The notes: generated by a model not told the origin, from the letters alone. Positions 35,445 through 44,726 are shown, counted from the first letter of the stretch. The stretch is DNA of 64,000 bases from Hirschia sp964352025 (GCA_964352025.1 CAYGPZ010000014.1:1-64000); one strand, 5' to 3'. Numbers and translations are program-made.

Positions 35445-36586
35445 GATTACCACTTGAAGGCATAACAGTCCTTGAGTTCAGCCAGTATCTAGCAGGCCCC
35501 TATGCAGGCCTGCGCCTCGCTGACCTTGGTGCGCGCGTCATTAAAGTTGAGCGTCCCAAAGGTGGAGATGCTTGTCGTCAATTGGCGACCAAGAACTTAT
35601 GGGCTGATGGTGATAGTGTACTGTTTCATACGATTAATCGTAATAAAGAAAGCTATTCAGCCAATCTAAAAGACGAAGCCGATCTGGAGGCTGTGAAGAA
35701 GCTAATCACAAAAGCGGATGTGATTACGCACAACTTTCGACCCGGTATTATGGAGCGCATTGGTCTGGACTATGACAGCGTTCGTAAACTTAACCCAAGC
35801 ATTATCTATGGTGAAGTCAGCGGATACGGTTCTGAAGGTCCTTGGAAGGACAAGCCCGGGCAAGACCTTTTAGCGCAATCTCTTTCGGGCTTAACGTGGG
35901 TTTCTGGCAACGCAGATAAACCGCCTACCCCATTTGGAATCGCAGTCGCCGACATGATATGCGGCACACACTTCGCTCAAGGGTTATTGGCTGCACTTGT
36001 GAAAAAGAGGCGCCAGAATGTTGGAAGCAAAATCAACGTTAGTCTTCTTGAGTCGATCATAGACTTGCAGTTCGAAGGCATTACGACATTCCTAAACGAT
36101 GGAAACAAGCTTCCAGAGCGCAGTCAAATAGCGAATGCACACCCATATCTGGGCGCACCCTATGGTATATATCAAACTCAGGATGCCCAGATCGCTATTT
36201 CTATGGGAAATCTAGAAAAGCTATGCATGGCCATAGACTGTAAGGGATTAGAAAAATTCGACGACGTGAATTCGCAATTCACCCATCGTGACGAAATAAA
36301 ATCTAAACTTGCCACGCATTTTAAAACAAACACGTCCGAACACTGGCTAACTCTTCTTGAGGCACAAGGCTATTGGTGTTCTCCGGTGCTTGATTATGCA
36401 CAGCTTACAAAAGAAGAAGCTTATAAAGTTCTTGAGATGGAACAAACGGTAAGCCGCTCTAATGGTGTATCAGTCACAACAACGCGTTGTCCTATACGTC
36501 TCAATGGTGAAAAATTGACATCGACCAAAGCAGCTCCCTCCTTGGGAAGCGCAAATGCTTATTTATTTGAGGAGCTAGGTCTATGA
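35441..36586 (+). CDS. family III (CaiB/BaiF) CoA-transferase, first of a tandem pair
   Basis: The 381-residue protein has the family motifs LEFSQYLAGPYAGLRLADLGA near the N-terminus, NFRPGIMERIGLD (98-110) and YGSEGPWKDKPGQDLL (129-144). The catalytic aspartate is Asp171 in VADMICG. Such enzymes move CoA between carboxylic acids through an aspartyl-CoA thioester. It is coupled to the binding-protein gene before and to its paralogue after it by ATGA overlaps. The pair probably acts as a heteromer or as two steps that activate an acid and release it. Confidence 0.92.
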   Translation: MRLPLEGITVLEFSQYLAGPYAGLRLADLGARVIKVERPKGGDACRQLATKNLWADGDSVLFHTINRNKESYSANLKDEADLEAVKKLITKADVITHNFRPGIMERIGLDYDSVRKLNPSIIYGEVSGYGSEGPWKDKPGQDLLAQSLSGLTWVSGNADKPPTPFGIAVADMICGTHFAQGLLAALVKKRRQNVGSKINVSLLESIIDLQFEGITTFLNDGNKLPERSQIANAHPYLGAPYGIYQTQDAQIAISMGNLEKLCMAIDCKGLEKFDDVNSQFTHRDEIKSKLATHFKTNTSEHWLTLLEAQGYWCSPVLDYAQLTKEEAYKVLEMEQTVSRSNGVSVTTTRCPIRLNGEKLTSTKAAPSLGSANAYLFEELGL

Positions 36587-37710
36587 GCAAACCCTTAGAT
36601 GGACTTCTCGTTGTTGATTTTACACAATTCCTATCTGGCCCCTCCGCCACATTGCGCTTGCACGATTTGGGCGCGCGGATCATCAAAATTGAGCATTTCG
36701 AAAGAGGCGATTTAACCCGCACACTTTACGCACCTCAACTCAACATCGGTGATGACTCTGCATTCTTTCAAGCAATCAATCGCGGCAAGGAAAGCCTAGC
36801 GGCAAATTTGAAGAGTGAAGACGATCTCGTCTTAATACGTTCTATCATCGAAAAAGCGGACATTCTTGTGCACAATTTCCGTCCCAGCGTTATGGATAGA
36901 ATTGGCCTTGGCTTCTCAAATGTGAAAGCCCTCAACCCTGATATTATCTATGCCGAGATCAGTGGATATGGTTCTGAAGGACCATGGTGCGATAAACCCG
37001 GGCAAGATTTGTTGTTGCAAGCAGTATCTGGCCTTGCTGGGCTTAGCGGGCGCAACTCAGATAGCTCTCTTCCAATGGGCTTAGCTATTGCTGACAACAT
37101 TGCTGGCGCACAGCTAACGCAAGGCATTCTGGCGGCACTTATTGGTGGAGAAGGCGCACATGTTGAAGTCAGCATGCTGGAGTCTATTCTCGACTTCCAA
37201 TTCGAACCACTGACACTCTATTATCGAGACGGTGAACCTATTGATCGCGGAGAAGTCAACGCAGCGCATTCCCTAGTAGGGGCACCTTACGGCTTATACA
37301 AAACTCAAACTGGATATATCGCACTTGCTATGGGAGCGATTCCCAAGCTTGGCGAATTGCTGGGTTGTGATCCTTTGCTGGAATACACTGATTTCAGCCG
37401 CTGGTTTGCTGAACGCGATGAAATCAAAGCTATTATTGCCGAACACCTTCTTTCGAATACGGCAGAACAATGGCTATCCATCTTGGAACCAGCAGACATC
37501 TGGTGTGCGGAAGTTCTAAACTGGCAAAATCTCGTCGAACATGAAGGCTTTAAAGTCCTAAACATGCTACAAACGGTATCCCACCCGAATGGCACGTCTT
37601 ATGAGACAACACGTTGCCCGATACGGTTTGATGATGCCTTGATCACTTCAAAAACGGCAGCACCTAAACTAGGTGAACACACACAATCCATTCGTGAAGA
37701 ATTTAAGTAG
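36583..37710 (+). CDS. family III (CaiB/BaiF) CoA-transferase, second of a tandem pair
   Basis: The 375-residue protein is colinear with its neighbour over the whole length (YGSEGPWCDKPGQDLL at the same position, catalytic Asp171 in IADNIAG), so the two arose by tandem duplication. Both keep the nucleophile, unlike pairs where one subunit is dead. Comparable tandem pairs in other pathways form heteromeric succinyl-CoA-dependent transferases. The gene overlaps its predecessor by ATGA and is followed after 13 bases by the crotonase. Confidence 0.92.
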   Translation: MSKPLDGLLVVDFTQFLSGPSATLRLHDLGARIIKIEHFERGDLTRTLYAPQLNIGDDSAFFQAINRGKESLAANLKSEDDLVLIRSIIEKADILVHNFRPSVMDRIGLGFSNVKALNPDIIYAEISGYGSEGPWCDKPGQDLLLQAVSGLAGLSGRNSDSSLPMGLAIADNIAGAQLTQGILAALIGGEGAHVEVSMLESILDFQFEPLTLYYRDGEPIDRGEVNAAHSLVGAPYGLYKTQTGYIALAMGAIPKLGELLGCDPLLEYTDFSRWFAERDEIKAIIAEHLLSNTAEQWLSILEPADIWCAEVLNWQNLVEHEGFKVLNMLQTVSHPNGTSYETTRCPIRFDDALITSKTAAPKLGEHTQSIREEFK

Positions 37711-37723
37711 AGGTCACATACTC

Positions 37724-38506
37724 ATGAGCACAGATCTTATACTCTATTCTACTAAAGAACGTGTCGCCTATATTACGTTTAATCGTCCACCAGCAAACGC
37801 TTATAATCTCGATTTCATGAAAGCCTTTGGTGCTGCCATAGATAAAGCTGACAAAGACCCAAATGTTGGCGCTGTGATTATCAACAGCAATTCCGAGAAA
37901 TTCTTCTGTGCTGGTGCGGACATCAAAGAGTTTCAAGCAAATGACACATCTGACAACCAAGTTATGGTCGAACAGGCACGTGCAAACACTGCTGCGATTG
38001 AAGCGAGCGGAAAAATATTCATTGCCCAGATATCCGGCCACGCATTAGGCGGCGGTATGGAAATCATCATGGCTTGTGATGTGCGTTACGCTGCTCAAGG
38101 TAGTTACAAACTCGGTTTGCCGGAGATCAAGCTTGGCCTTATTCCAGGTAATGGGGGCACACAAAGACTTGTCCGGCTCGTTGGCGTCAGTCGCGCCCTT
38201 GAGTTATTAGCCACCGGCGATGCATTTAATATTGAACAAGCCACACAATGGGGCATCATCAACCAATTGGTTGAAAAAGAAACCTTGGACGAGCATTGCT
38301 TTAATTACGCTTCGACTGTTGCTAACGGCCCTGCCCTCGCTGTTGCGGCGACAAAAGCAGCCATTCGCAGAGGTATAGAGCTTGATCTCGCTGAAGGACT
38401 TCGACTCGAGGATGAATTATGCACGCCACTTTATGATTCCCACGATGCCGACGAAGGCTTCAAAGCATTTTTAGAAAAACGACCGCCTGAATTCAAAGGC
38501 AAATAA
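37724..38506 (+). CDS. enoyl-CoA hydratase/isomerase (crotonase) family protein
   Basis: The start is at the ATG 37724, 13 bases after the CoA-transferase stop; an earlier in-frame ATG at 37673 lies inside that gene. It has 260 residues. The oxyanion segment is FCAGADIKEF. Both crotonase glutamates are kept (GGGMEIIMACD and LGLPEIKLGLIPGNGGTQRL), so hydratase or hydratase-lyase chemistry is expected. In this operon it would act on the CoA thioester made by the tandem transferases. A lyase-type crotonase would release an aldehyde for the next enzyme, the aldehyde dehydrogenase. Confidence 0.92.
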   Translation: MSTDLILYSTKERVAYITFNRPPANAYNLDFMKAFGAAIDKADKDPNVGAVIINSNSEKFFCAGADIKEFQANDTSDNQVMVEQARANTAAIEASGKIFIAQISGHALGGGMEIIMACDVRYAAQGSYKLGLPEIKLGLIPGNGGTQRLVRLVGVSRALELLATGDAFNIEQATQWGIINQLVEKETLDEHCFNYASTVANGPALAVAATKAAIRRGIELDLAEGLRLEDELCTPLYDSHDADEGFKAFLEKRPPEFKGK

Positions 38507-38539
38507 CAAAACTAAGACACGACAAATCTGGAGGAAACT

Positions 38540-39994
38540 ATGACCGAGAACACAGTCCAACACTATCCTTGTTACATAGATGGGGAATGGGTAAATTCTT
38601 CTTCTGGCGCGACCTTCAATGTCGAAAATCCGGCGAATGAAGAAGTTTGGGCTACGGTTCCAGATTGTACGGTTGATGATGCTGAAAGCGCACTTCAATC
38701 TTCTTTAGCTGCTCAAAAAGATTGGCAAAAATTGCCAGCCATTCAACGCGGCCGTTATATTATGGCAATCGTTGAAGGGCTAAAGCCAAAACGTCACCTC
38801 TTCGCGAAATTGCTGGTTATGGAGCAAGGTAAAACGCTTCCTGAAGCGTATGGCGAGTTTGACGACACACTCAACTACCTGACATATTCAGCCGAAGCAG
38901 CTCGCCGTATTGAAGGTCAGATTTTCCCTTCCGATAATCCGAACGAGCAATTGTGGATCAACAAAGTACCCTACGGTGTCACAATTGGGATGTGTGCTTA
39001 TAACTATCCCCTCGCGCTTATCGGGCGGAAAGTCGGCCCTGCATTGGTGACTGGGAATACAATTATTCTAAAGGCTCACGAGGAAACACCAGTCACTGCA
39101 TCAGAATTCTGTAAAGTTGTTGAAGAAGCGAAAATTCCAAAAGGCGTGATCAACATGGTCAGCGGCAAAGGAATAGATGTTAGCTCACACCTTGTGACGA
39201 GTCCTATCACACGCCTAATTTCTCTAACCGGATCAACACGCGCCGGACAAGCTATCTATAAGTCTGCGGCTGATAATGTCGCGGGCCTTGTCTTAGAGCT
39301 TGGCGGTAAAGCGTCATTCACTGTTCTTAAAGACGCCGATCTTGAAAAAGCGGCTGATGCGGCAGTGATCTCACGTTATGCAAACTGTGGTCAGGTCTGT
39401 ATCTGTAATGAAATGATCCTCGTCGAAGAAGAGGTCGCAGATCAGTTCACAGACATGGTCCTCGAACGCGTCAAGAAGCTAACCACTGGCGACCCTATGG
39501 GTGACTTCAATATGGGACCCAGCGTGACAGCCGGCGGAATAGCCCGTGTGAACGACATGGTTCAACAAAGTATTGCAATGGGTGCCAAACTCGAAATGGG
39601 AGGCAAACGTCCAGACGGATCCGAGTTTGAAAAAGGTCATTGGTATGAACCAACTGTTTTGACCAATGTCACACGCGACATGCCAGTTGCCAAAGAAGAA
39701 ATTTTCGGACCTGTTTTACCAATCATCCGCATCAAGAATTATGAAGAGGCTGTTTCAATCACGAATGATCGTGATGAGGCGCTCTCTTGTTATATCTTCA
39801 CGCAAGACATCAACAAAATCATGCACGCAATAAATGATTTTGAAGTTGGTACTGTTTTCGTGAACAAGATGATTGTTGGATATATTCAAGGATACCACTC
39901 AGGTCACAAACACAGCGGCGTGGGTGGAGAAGATGGTATTCATGGGATAGAAAACTACCTTCAAAAGCGTACGGTTTATTTCAACTACGACTAA
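38540..39994 (+). CDS. aldehyde dehydrogenase, AldA (lactaldehyde/glycolaldehyde dehydrogenase)-like
   Basis: The 484-residue protein resembles E. coli AldA along its length: YIDGEWV, GNTIILKAHEETP, LTGSTRAGQAI, LELGGKAS with general-base Glu253, and NCGQVCICNE with nucleophile Cys287. It oxidises an aldehyde to the acid with NAD(P)+. It is the last gene of the CoA-transferase operon, 33 bases after the crotonase, with GGAGG upstream. The C-terminus GVGGEDGIHGIENYLQKRTVY is similar to the partial gene at 63536-64000, so the window holds two paralogues. Confidence 0.93.
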   Translation: MTENTVQHYPCYIDGEWVNSSSGATFNVENPANEEVWATVPDCTVDDAESALQSSLAAQKDWQKLPAIQRGRYIMAIVEGLKPKRHLFAKLLVMEQGKTLPEAYGEFDDTLNYLTYSAEAARRIEGQIFPSDNPNEQLWINKVPYGVTIGMCAYNYPLALIGRKVGPALVTGNTIILKAHEETPVTASEFCKVVEEAKIPKGVINMVSGKGIDVSSHLVTSPITRLISLTGSTRAGQAIYKSAADNVAGLVLELGGKASFTVLKDADLEKAADAAVISRYANCGQVCICNEMILVEEEVADQFTDMVLERVKKLTTGDPMGDFNMGPSVTAGGIARVNDMVQQSIAMGAKLEMGGKRPDGSEFEKGHWYEPTVLTNVTRDMPVAKEEIFGPVLPIIRIKNYEEAVSITNDRDEALSCYIFTQDINKIMHAINDFEVGTVFVNKMIVGYIQGYHSGHKHSGVGGEDGIHGIENYLQKRTVYFNYD

Positions 39995-40023
39995 CTCTAT
40001 TTGAAACAACAGCACAAAAAAAG

Positions 40024-40051
40024 GGTTTGCACCTCGCGAGAAATGCAAACC
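40024..40051. terminator. bidirectional terminator between aldehyde dehydrogenase and lactonase genes
   Basis: Arms 40024-40031 and 40044-40051 (GGTTTGCA/TGCAAACC) have an A-rich left flank and a T-rich right flank, so the hairpin has T-tails on both strands. Confidence 0.85.
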
Positions 40052-40073
40052 TTTTTTATTATTTTCAAGCTCT

Positions 40074-40982
40074 TCAACGAAGCTCGGAGGAAACCTTGGC
40101 TCTGGCTTGTGGCCAAGCCTTATGATCCGTTTCCAAGATGAACATATGACCAGCTTGCTTTTCAACCGGCTTACCGGCCTCGTCGGTATCGATACAAACA
40201 GCAGCAGATGTTACAAACATCAAGTCCTTGTCAGACCCACCTAAAGCCACACAAGTGGGTTGTGAAACTGGCATTTGAATATTTCCTATACACTCTCCAT
40301 CTGGACTAAGCACAGCAACCCGAGAACCACCCCATAATGCAGACAGATAATTACCTTCTGCATCGGTTATGGCACCATCTGGGTGCACACCATCAAACTT
40401 GTGGAAGTCTTGGAACTCACCCATTTTTCCAGTTTGAAGATCAAAAGCTGCTTTCTTCACCTTAAATGTCGGACTGTCAGCAAAATACACAACACAGCCA
40501 TCAGGTGACCAACACAATCCATTTGATATGTGGACATTCTGAAGGGCAGACGCGCAATTTCCAACCTCATCAACAGCGTAAAGGTTTGCGTTCGGCAATT
40601 CTCCTTCAGCACGCTCGCGATCATCAAGTGAACCAACCCAAAACCGCCCTGCTGGGTCCGTACGACCATCATTCATACGGATAAGACCACCAAGTTCGGA
40701 AGGTTTGTCCAACCATTTCACACTTTGTGATTCAGGATTATAAATCGCAGTTCCAATATCAAATGCGACCAAGAAAACATCGTCTCTTCCTTCAATAAAA
40801 GAGAAGCTACAAACTGGGCTTGGCGTATCATATTCTTTAAGCTTAAGGCTTGGCCAAGCTATACAGAATAATTTGGAAGATAGGATATCCGTCCACCAGA
40901 TCGTGTTATCACTGTCGCGCCACAATATACCCTCACCCAGAGAGTTCTGCACTTCTATTGTTTCAATGATCTTGTTTTGCAT
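40074..40982 (-). CDS. SMP-30/gluconolactonase family lactonase
   Basis: I start at the ATG 40982 (302 residues), 18 bases after the kinase stop; the frame itself opens at a TTG (41000). The propeller holds NSLGEGILWRDSDNTIWW with the metal-binding Glu, PSELGGLIRMNDGRTDPAGRFWVG with Asn and Asp ligands, and ISNGLCWSPDGCVVYFADS with another Asn/Asp pair (segments cited by position near 13-30, 95-125, 160-180). These enzymes open sugar lactones. The adjacent 2-keto-3-deoxygalactonate kinase suggests galactono- or related lactone as substrate. No signal peptide, so cytoplasmic. Confidence 0.9.
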   Translation of the reverse strand: MQNKIIETIEVQNSLGEGILWRDSDNTIWWTDILSSKLFCIAWPSLKLKEYDTPSPVCSFSFIEGRDDVFLVAFDIGTAIYNPESQSVKWLDKPSELGGLIRMNDGRTDPAGRFWVGSLDDRERAEGELPNANLYAVDEVGNCASALQNVHISNGLCWSPDGCVVYFADSPTFKVKKAAFDLQTGKMGEFQDFHKFDGVHPDGAITDAEGNYLSALWGGSRVAVLSPDGECIGNIQMPVSQPTCVALGGSDKDLMFVTSAAVCIDTDEAGKPVEKQAGHMFILETDHKAWPQARAKVSSELR

Positions 40983-41000
40983 GGTATTTTCCAAATCCAA

Positions 41001-41939
41001 TTATTGAGACAAGGCTTTAAATAGACGCCCAAAACCTGCTGCAGATGCTTCAGATGCTTTTATACTTTGCGCTGAATATCCATTTTGTTCGATGGCAGCC
41101 GAATACCTTGCGGTCAAACTATCACTACCAATCACTGTGATTGGATTAGGTGAGGCCTCGCCACTAAGATAAACATCGACTGCACACTTCACATCACCAC
41201 CAATAATCAATCCTGACAATCGCTCAGCAGCGGCATCAGGCGTCACACCCGATAACACTTGAGATGTTCGGATATCAAATAGTTGGTGCACGAGATTATT
41301 TGTATCAGACTTTGCCTGAGTGACGCCCGCTAGAAACGCATCGGTAAATTGCTCAGCCAACCCGATATCGGACGGGATCAACACACCATTTGATTTTAGA
41401 CCCGCAAACAATTCACCCGCAACTGAAGTTCTAAATCCAGTGACTTTACCATCAACCAATTCGATCCATTTGGCATGTGTACCCGGAATACAAACAAGCT
41501 GCTTTCCTGTTTCTAGATCAGGGTTTATCGCCATGATTCCGGCAAGTTCGACTTCTTCTCCGCGCATAATGTCTTTTCGGCCACTTGAATCAACACATTC
41601 AAGCCCTTTGACGATTAGGCAGTCGCGTCCCTGTGCAGACAAAGCTTCAATTTCTAGAAAGTCATCGTACTCTTGGGAGATATTGACGTAGCCAGCATTT
41701 TTCCAACCGATAGTCGAGCCAACCATTCCCGCTAACAAGATAGGATAATCACCAACTTGATCTAACCAATCACCCGCCGTTTCAAAAAGAACTGTTTCGA
41801 ACTCTTCCTGTTTTATTGCGGAAGCACCCGGCCCTTTTCGAACGTCTACAACCTGTGTCGCTGAACCATCTGTTTTCAACAAAAAAAGTTGAAGGTTTGT
41901 GGTTCCCCAATTGGCTGCAATAAATGTGTTCTGGGCCAT
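41001..41939 (-). CDS. dgoK: 2-dehydro-3-deoxygalactonokinase
   Basis: I start at the ATG 41939 (MAQNTFIAANWGTTNLQ, 312 residues). The DgoK family hallmarks are present: NWGTTNLQLFLL, LAGMVGSTIGWKNAGYV, IMRGEEVELAGIMA, CIPGTHAKWIEL and FRTSVAGELFAGL. The enzyme phosphorylates 2-keto-3-deoxygalactonate in the De Ley-Doudoroff galactose route, which also receives the product of 3,6-anhydro-L-galactose oxidation. That fits galactose and anhydrogalactose released from agar by the GH50 enzyme. The partner aldolase is not in the window. Confidence 0.92.
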   Translation of the reverse strand: MAQNTFIAANWGTTNLQLFLLKTDGSATQVVDVRKGPGASAIKQEEFETVLFETAGDWLDQVGDYPILLAGMVGSTIGWKNAGYVNISQEYDDFLEIEALSAQGRDCLIVKGLECVDSSGRKDIMRGEEVELAGIMAINPDLETGKQLVCIPGTHAKWIELVDGKVTGFRTSVAGELFAGLKSNGVLIPSDIGLAEQFTDAFLAGVTQAKSDTNNLVHQLFDIRTSQVLSGVTPDAAAERLSGLIIGGDVKCAVDVYLSGEASPNPITVIGSDSLTARYSAAIEQNGYSAQSIKASEASAAGFGRLFKALSQ

Positions 41940-42107
41940 TATAATCTTCACTTTCTGATGCATTTAATTGGCATTTGAGACGGATCAAATTCTGTTAGCG
42001 TCTCTTAATGCCAATAACGAAATTCCTCTAGGGAAAAATCGTAAAAACGTATGATAGCGAAGTTAAACTCTCACTGCGAGGCACCAATACGTATGATTGC
42101 CACTCTC

Positions 42108-43622
42108 CTACATCATCGGCGCGTCAGATTTACAGTATCGATCAATAAATTGCTGATGCGTTGGCATTTGGCGCGTTAGCTCACCAATGGCTGTTCTCAT
42201 TTGCCCCATAGTCTGGGCTAACTCTTGCTCATTCATACCGTCAGCTATTGGGCTATAGACTTTTGGTGCCAATCCTTGCCCTTCCATGACAGCCAACCAA
42301 CTGTCTAGCCAGAACAAGTCTTGCTCATATTGAACGTAATGCCCTGACTCATTAAAAAGCCGCATACGATGAGCCAATGTATCAGGTAACTCCATCGCCC
42401 TTACATCTCTCCAGAATGGAGTATCTTCACGTTCAGTCGCCACATAGTGAAGCAAGATGAAATCGCGTATTCTCTCGTAGGAAACACCCATGCTGCGATT
42501 ATATTCGCGTGAATTGGCTGGATTGAAATCAGCTTCTGGAATGAGCGCAAGTAAACGAATAAGCCCTTCTTGAATAAGATGAATAGATGTTGACTCAAGC
42601 GGCTCCAAAAATCCGGACGCCAAGCCTAAAGTCACACAGTTCTTTTTCCAGAATTCTTTGCGTCGACCTGTCTTAAACCGCAATTGTTTTGGTTCAGCCA
42701 ATAATTCGCCTGACACATTATCGAGGAGCAATTGCGTTGCAGTCTCCTGATCTGTGTATTTGCTGGAATATACATGACCATTCCCCATGCGGTGTTGCAA
42801 TGGAATTTTCCATGTCCAACCAGCTTCTCGAGCTGTGGCAACTGTATAGGGAGGCGGGTCTTCAACACGTTTAGTAGGAACAGCAACTGCTCTGTCCATT
42901 GGAAGATAGTGGCTCCAATCTTCATAGCCAGCCTTAAGCGCGCCCTCAATCAACAGCCCTCTAAAACCAGAACAGTCAATAAACATATCCCCTTGAATTT
43001 TCGTTCCTGATTCAAGTTGAATGCTCTCAATGAACCCATCTTCAGACTTCAAGGTTACATCGACGACCTTCCCCTCGACGCGTTGGGCACCATTGTTTTC
43101 TGCGTGTTTGCGAAGGAATTTAGCGTAAAGACTTGCATCCAAGTGGTAGGCATGACGAATGTGAGACGCCAAAGTCTGGTCATCAGGCCTAGGTAAGTAG
43201 AATTTTCCAGCTCTCGCTGCTGCGATATTTATAGAATAAGCTTCTAACGGGTGCGGCTCCCCTTTTGCCTTCATCTTTCCCCAATAATGGTGAAATTGCA
43301 GGCCATTCATCTCAATGCCATAAGTTCCAAACGGGTGAATATAGCTTTCGCCTAATTTTGCCCAATCGACAAAATCTATCCCTAATTTGAAAGTTGCATT
43401 TGTTTCCCTCATGAAGGTTTGCTCATCAATACCGAGTAGATAATTGAAGTTCACCAGATGAGGTATTGTCGCTTCCCCGACCCCAATAGTGCCAATATCA
43501 TCGGACTCCACGAGAGTTATTTTTAATCCGGGGGGCATATGCTTGGATAGAAGCGCAGCGGACATCCAACCGGCAGTGCCACCGCCAACAATCACAATAT
43601 CTTTCATACGTTGGTTGTTCAT
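42108..43622 (-). CDS. flavin-dependent tryptophan halogenase-like protein (1)
   Basis: The 504-residue protein has the FAD motif GGGTAGW (residues 13-19), GVGEATIP, and the Lys79 position of PrnA (ATFKLG, also residue 79 here). It also has the halogenase WxWxIP motif as WTWKIP and the LEPLESTSI segment holding the conserved Glu. All key residues for flavin-dependent halogenation are therefore present. No flavin reductase is nearby. Homologues lie next to TonB receptors in many glycan-using proteobacteria, where their physiological substrate is unknown. GGGGAG precedes the first ATG. Confidence 0.88.
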   Translation of the reverse strand: MNNQRMKDIVIVGGGTAGWMSAALLSKHMPPGLKITLVESDDIGTIGVGEATIPHLVNFNYLLGIDEQTFMRETNATFKLGIDFVDWAKLGESYIHPFGTYGIEMNGLQFHHYWGKMKAKGEPHPLEAYSINIAAARAGKFYLPRPDDQTLASHIRHAYHLDASLYAKFLRKHAENNGAQRVEGKVVDVTLKSEDGFIESIQLESGTKIQGDMFIDCSGFRGLLIEGALKAGYEDWSHYLPMDRAVAVPTKRVEDPPPYTVATAREAGWTWKIPLQHRMGNGHVYSSKYTDQETATQLLLDNVSGELLAEPKQLRFKTGRRKEFWKKNCVTLGLASGFLEPLESTSIHLIQEGLIRLLALIPEADFNPANSREYNRSMGVSYERIRDFILLHYVATEREDTPFWRDVRAMELPDTLAHRMRLFNESGHYVQYEQDLFWLDSWLAVMEGQGLAPKVYSPIADGMNEQELAQTMGQMRTAIGELTRQMPTHQQFIDRYCKSDAPMM

Positions 43623-43650
43623 TTTTTGCTCCCCTAAGCAACTTCCAAAG

Positions 43651-43681
43651 CTATCGAGTTAAATGCTTGTATTTTCGATAG
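43651..43681. promoter_or_regulatory. inverted repeat upstream of the halogenase gene
   Basis: CTATCGA (43651-43657) and TCGATAG (43675-43681) form an inverted repeat with a 17-base spacer. It is a possible operator or hairpin in the gap between the divergent halogenase and sulfotransferase genes. Confidence 0.3.
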
Positions 43682-43907
43682 GATAATTAAGCCTAAGATT
43701 TATAAGATATTTTCTACTTTCATTCTCTATGAAATTAGACCTTATGACAACATTTTTCGACGTTATTCTAGAAAGGCAAATCGTCCCGGCTTTTCGCTTT
43801 TAAAAAGGCAATCGATCTTGAAAACAAAACTAATTTATTCATGGCCTTATTAGTATCAAGCCTCTATAAATAAACGAAATACGATGAGAATTAATTTGGA
43901 GGGAAGC

Positions 43908-44699
43908 ATGCCCAAAGCTCACCTAGCTAGCGATAATTTGGATCAGGAAAACCTCAAATTTAGTCAGACCCCGCTATCCAAACCTATTTTCATAAATAGC
44001 ATCCCTAAAAGTGGTTCACATCTAATCCGTAATATTTTGAGAATGTTCGTCCCTGTTCAGCAGCAATACAAAGACGATTTCATCCAATGGCCAAATATTT
44101 CTCAGCATTTAGAGGCCTTCAATCCTCAGAAAAATTATATGGTATCCGCTCATCTGCTTTATTCAGATAAATCGGCAATGCTTGCCAATAAAACGAACAG
44201 ACTTGTCTTAGTTCGAGATCCATATGATTGGGTCATGGCGCAAGCCCGATTTTTTGTATCGGATTCTTTCTCAAGCAATTTTGATCATATCAAAAATGGC
44301 GGTTTATCAGTCAATGATTTGATGAACCTTATGATTGTTGGGATTTATCAAAAATCCCCTCCTATGCGAGATCAATATAACTTATTTGCTGTATCTTGGT
44401 TGGGAACAGGTGCACATATTGTTCGATACGAAGACCTCGTCCAACACGCAAATAATGTCCATACAGATGAAGCTGAAGTTTATTTTACAAAATTACTTGG
44501 TAGCTGCGGGATCATTAAACCAAGTGATTGGAGGGAAAGAATAAAAATAGGCGCTGACAGAAAGCATAGCGGTACAGCCAGAGAAAACTTAAAGAAAACA
44601 AGTGCTAATTTTAAATTCCCCGACGAGCTACCTGAAATTCAGAAGAAAATTGTTGATTTCAGTGTTCCGAGTTTAAGAGAACTTTTGGGTTATGCATAA
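43908..44699 (+). CDS. P-loop sulfotransferase-like protein
   Basis: I start at the ATG 43908, preceded by GGAGGG; a 24-base earlier ATG (43884) has no site. It has 263 residues. IPKSGSHLIRNIL near the N-terminus is the 5'-phosphosulfate loop. RLVLVRDPYDWVMAQARFF supplies the Arg/Ser-type 3'-phosphate site, and IVRYEDL is a common later motif. Such enzymes transfer sulfate from PAPS to an alcohol or sugar. The acceptor is unknown. It is a single-gene unit with its own terminator, divergent from the halogenase. A sulfate-adding enzyme is unexpected in a degradation region. Confidence 0.82.
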   Translation: MPKAHLASDNLDQENLKFSQTPLSKPIFINSIPKSGSHLIRNILRMFVPVQQQYKDDFIQWPNISQHLEAFNPQKNYMVSAHLLYSDKSAMLANKTNRLVLVRDPYDWVMAQARFFVSDSFSSNFDHIKNGGLSVNDLMNLMIVGIYQKSPPMRDQYNLFAVSWLGTGAHIVRYEDLVQHANNVHTDEAEVYFTKLLGSCGIIKPSDWRERIKIGADRKHSGTARENLKKTSANFKFPDELPEIQKKIVDFSVPSLRELLGYA

Positions 44700-44726
44700 A
44701 CCCCTCAAATAGAAAAAGTCCAGAGG

